Assembly (NCBI GenBank): GCA_002840165.1
Contig: PGZN01000023.1
Coordinates: 1-35,095, forward strand
Source of the DNA: Firmicutes bacterium HGW-Firmicutes-8
GTDB taxonomy: Bacteria; Bacillota; Thermincolia; Thermincolales; UBA2595
Reading direction: 5' to 3'
DNA length: 35,095 nucleotides
The notes under the pieces: model-generated
The model's input: the letters and a program-made list of their open reading frames with translations, nothing else
Told to the model about the DNA's origin: nothing
Databases searched by the model: none
Position numbers and translations under genes: made by a program
In this document: positions 33,965 through 35,095 of the stretch, piece by piece
Position numbering within the stretch: the first letter of the stretch is position 1
Layout of the letters: the number at the start of each line of letters is the position of its first letter

Positions 33965-34534
33965 ATGGGGGTAGAGGGTATTGTTTTGGCTGCCGGGTTT
34001 TCTTCCAGGGCGGGTACATATAAGATGACGCTGCAAATAGGCGGCAAGACTGTCATTGAGCGCTGCATTGAAGGAATGTACGATATCTGCTCCAGAGTTA
34101 TAATCGTGGGCGGTCACAAAATAGAAAATCTTAAGTTCCTTTGCGGAAAATATCCCAATATAGAGTTGGTCTTGAACGAAAATTTTGAGGACGGTATGTT
34201 TAGTTCGGTAAAAAAGGGGATTAGCAGTATTAAGGAAGACAGGCTTTTTTTAATACCAGGTGACTATCCTCTGATAAACAGCAGCATATATGAACGTATG
34301 CTTAAGGTAGACGGTGACATAGTAATACCGGTATATGACCGCCAAAAAGGACACCCTGTACTGATAAAAAAGGAAATTGCTGATGAACTGCTTTGTTCAC
34401 CGGAATATAATAATTTAAGGGAGTTTATACATTTGAAGGGATTTACAGCGGTGGAGGTTGAGGAACCTGGAATTTTAATGGATATTGATACTATTGACGA
34501 TTATAAGGCATTACTGAATTACGAACTTACCTAG
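33965..34534 (+). CDS. MocA-like molybdenum cofactor cytidylyltransferase
   Basis: 189 aa NTP-transferase. The N-terminal signature LAAGFSSRAGTYKM is a MocA/MobA-like nucleotide-binding loop, followed by GDYPLI and the metal-binding MDIDTIDDY at the C-terminus. MocA attaches CMP to molybdopterin to form the MCD cofactor used by xanthine dehydrogenase-type enzymes, which fits the operon. Ribosome site weak (TAGGG); translation likely coupled to the upstream gene. Confidence 0.88.
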   Translation: MGVEGIVLAAGFSSRAGTYKMTLQIGGKTVIERCIEGMYDICSRVIIVGGHKIENLKFLCGKYPNIELVLNENFEDGMFSSVKKGISSIKEDRLFLIPGDYPLINSSIYERMLKVDGDIVIPVYDRQKGHPVLIKKEIADELLCSPEYNNLREFIHLKGFTAVEVEEPGILMDIDTIDDYKALLNYELT

Positions 34535-34563
34535 AAGTTCTAGCAATGATGGAGAGGAATGCT

Positions 34564-35043
34564 ATGGCAGATATATACCGGGAATTGATTGAGATGAGAA
34601 ATAGTGGACAAGCAGGAGTTCTCATCACCGTCATCGACAAAAAAGGTCATGGACCTTCAATCGTAGGGAAGAAGATGCTGGTTTGCTTTGATGGATTAAC
34701 CAAAGGTACGGTAGGCGGCGGTGATTTAGAGTATTTAACTGTAAAAAAAGCAAAAGAACTTATCATTGAAAAAAAACATCACATACAAAACTATAATTTT
34801 TCCAATATTGGCTCTGAAGAAGACAGTAAAAATACCAGTATGATATGCGGGGGACATGTAACTTTGTTTTTTGAATATATACCTGTAAACCCCAGTATAT
34901 ATATTTTTGGTGCTGGGCATGTCGGCAGGTATCTTATATGTTATTTGAAAAATTTAGACTATAACATTATTGTTATTGATGATAGAAACGGCTCGGTTGT
35001 TTCTGCCCTGTCTAAGTGTCAAGGAGTTGCTCATGTTGCGTGA
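34564..35043 (+). CDS. XdhC/CoxI-family maturation factor, short C-terminus
   Basis: 159 aa from ATG 34564, with GGAGAGG 6 nt upstream (an earlier ATG at 34546 has none). The first domain is the XdhC signature (VLITVIDKKGHGPSIVGKKMLV, GTVGGGDLE, CGGHVTLFFEYI). It is followed by the start of the Rossmann domain, IYIFGAGHVGRYLICYLKNLDY. The frame stops about 40 residues into that domain, whereas usual family members run to 250 or more. XdhC proteins carry and sulfurate the Mo cofactor. A further ribosome-like GGAGGG lies at the window's last bases, so a gene follows. Confidence 0.8.
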   Translation: MADIYRELIEMRNSGQAGVLITVIDKKGHGPSIVGKKMLVCFDGLTKGTVGGGDLEYLTVKKAKELIIEKKHHIQNYNFSNIGSEEDSKNTSMICGGHVTLFFEYIPVNPSIYIFGAGHVGRYLICYLKNLDYNIIVIDDRNGSVVSALSKCQGVAHVA

Positions 35044-35095
35044 CCGTTTACATGTGTGTTAATATTTTCCCTGGGAGTAAATTTTGGAGGGAAAA

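Overview
The window reads as chromosome of an anaerobic, Gram-positive Firmicute of the Clostridia, probably a Desulfotomaculum/Pelotomaculum-like Peptococcaceae. This is an inference from AGGAGG-type ribosome sites, frequent TTG/GTG starts, S-layer-homology and copper-amine-oxidase-like domains, FeoAB iron uptake and a three-subunit molybdenum hydroxylase. No rRNA or tRNA gene was seen. About 2.7-14 kb looks more G+C rich than both flanks.

Layout. 1-114: right end of an IS200/IS605-type element, with the last 13 codons of TnpB and the 3' part of its omega RNA. 133-2559 (-): a frameshifted MBOAT O-acyltransferase and an SGNH-hydrolase-like partner, a surface-polysaccharide acylation pair. 2690-9038: an alpha-glucan block with a GT4 synthase, a sugar nucleotidyltransferase fused to a phosphomutase domain that has lost its catalytic motifs, a GH57 branching enzyme and a membrane-anchored DUF4912 protein. 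9.2-12.5 kb: a CPBP protease and three genes I do not recognise. 12.6-14.0 kb: a 23S rRNA uracil methyltransferase. 14.1-17.2 kb: feoB and feoA, divergent from an MntR/DtxR-type regulator.

17.2-29.4 kb is accessory and heavily rearranged. It carries a seven-repeat beta-propeller protein with a truncated N-terminus, a GH130 phosphorylase convergent with a GT4, a P-type cation ATPase, a broken SLH/DUF3494 gene, an antitoxin-like orphan, a LEA-like helical protein, YefM-YoeB, a Phd/ParE pair, a truncated second P-type ATPase and a HigBA locus with dead toxin and intact antitoxin. Short fragments are copied between 20.2-21.4 kb and 25.5-26.2 kb, and between 26.35 and 27.9 kb. The first pair reads as an old duplication in which each copy lost a different part.

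29.5-35.0 kb is one long operon: the molybdopterin, FAD and 2Fe-2S subunits of a xanthine-dehydrogenase-family enzyme, an unrecognised membrane protein, a MocA-like cytidylyltransferase and a short XdhC/CoxI protein. The last two would mature the molybdenum cofactor of the hydroxylase; its substrate cannot be read from the sequence.
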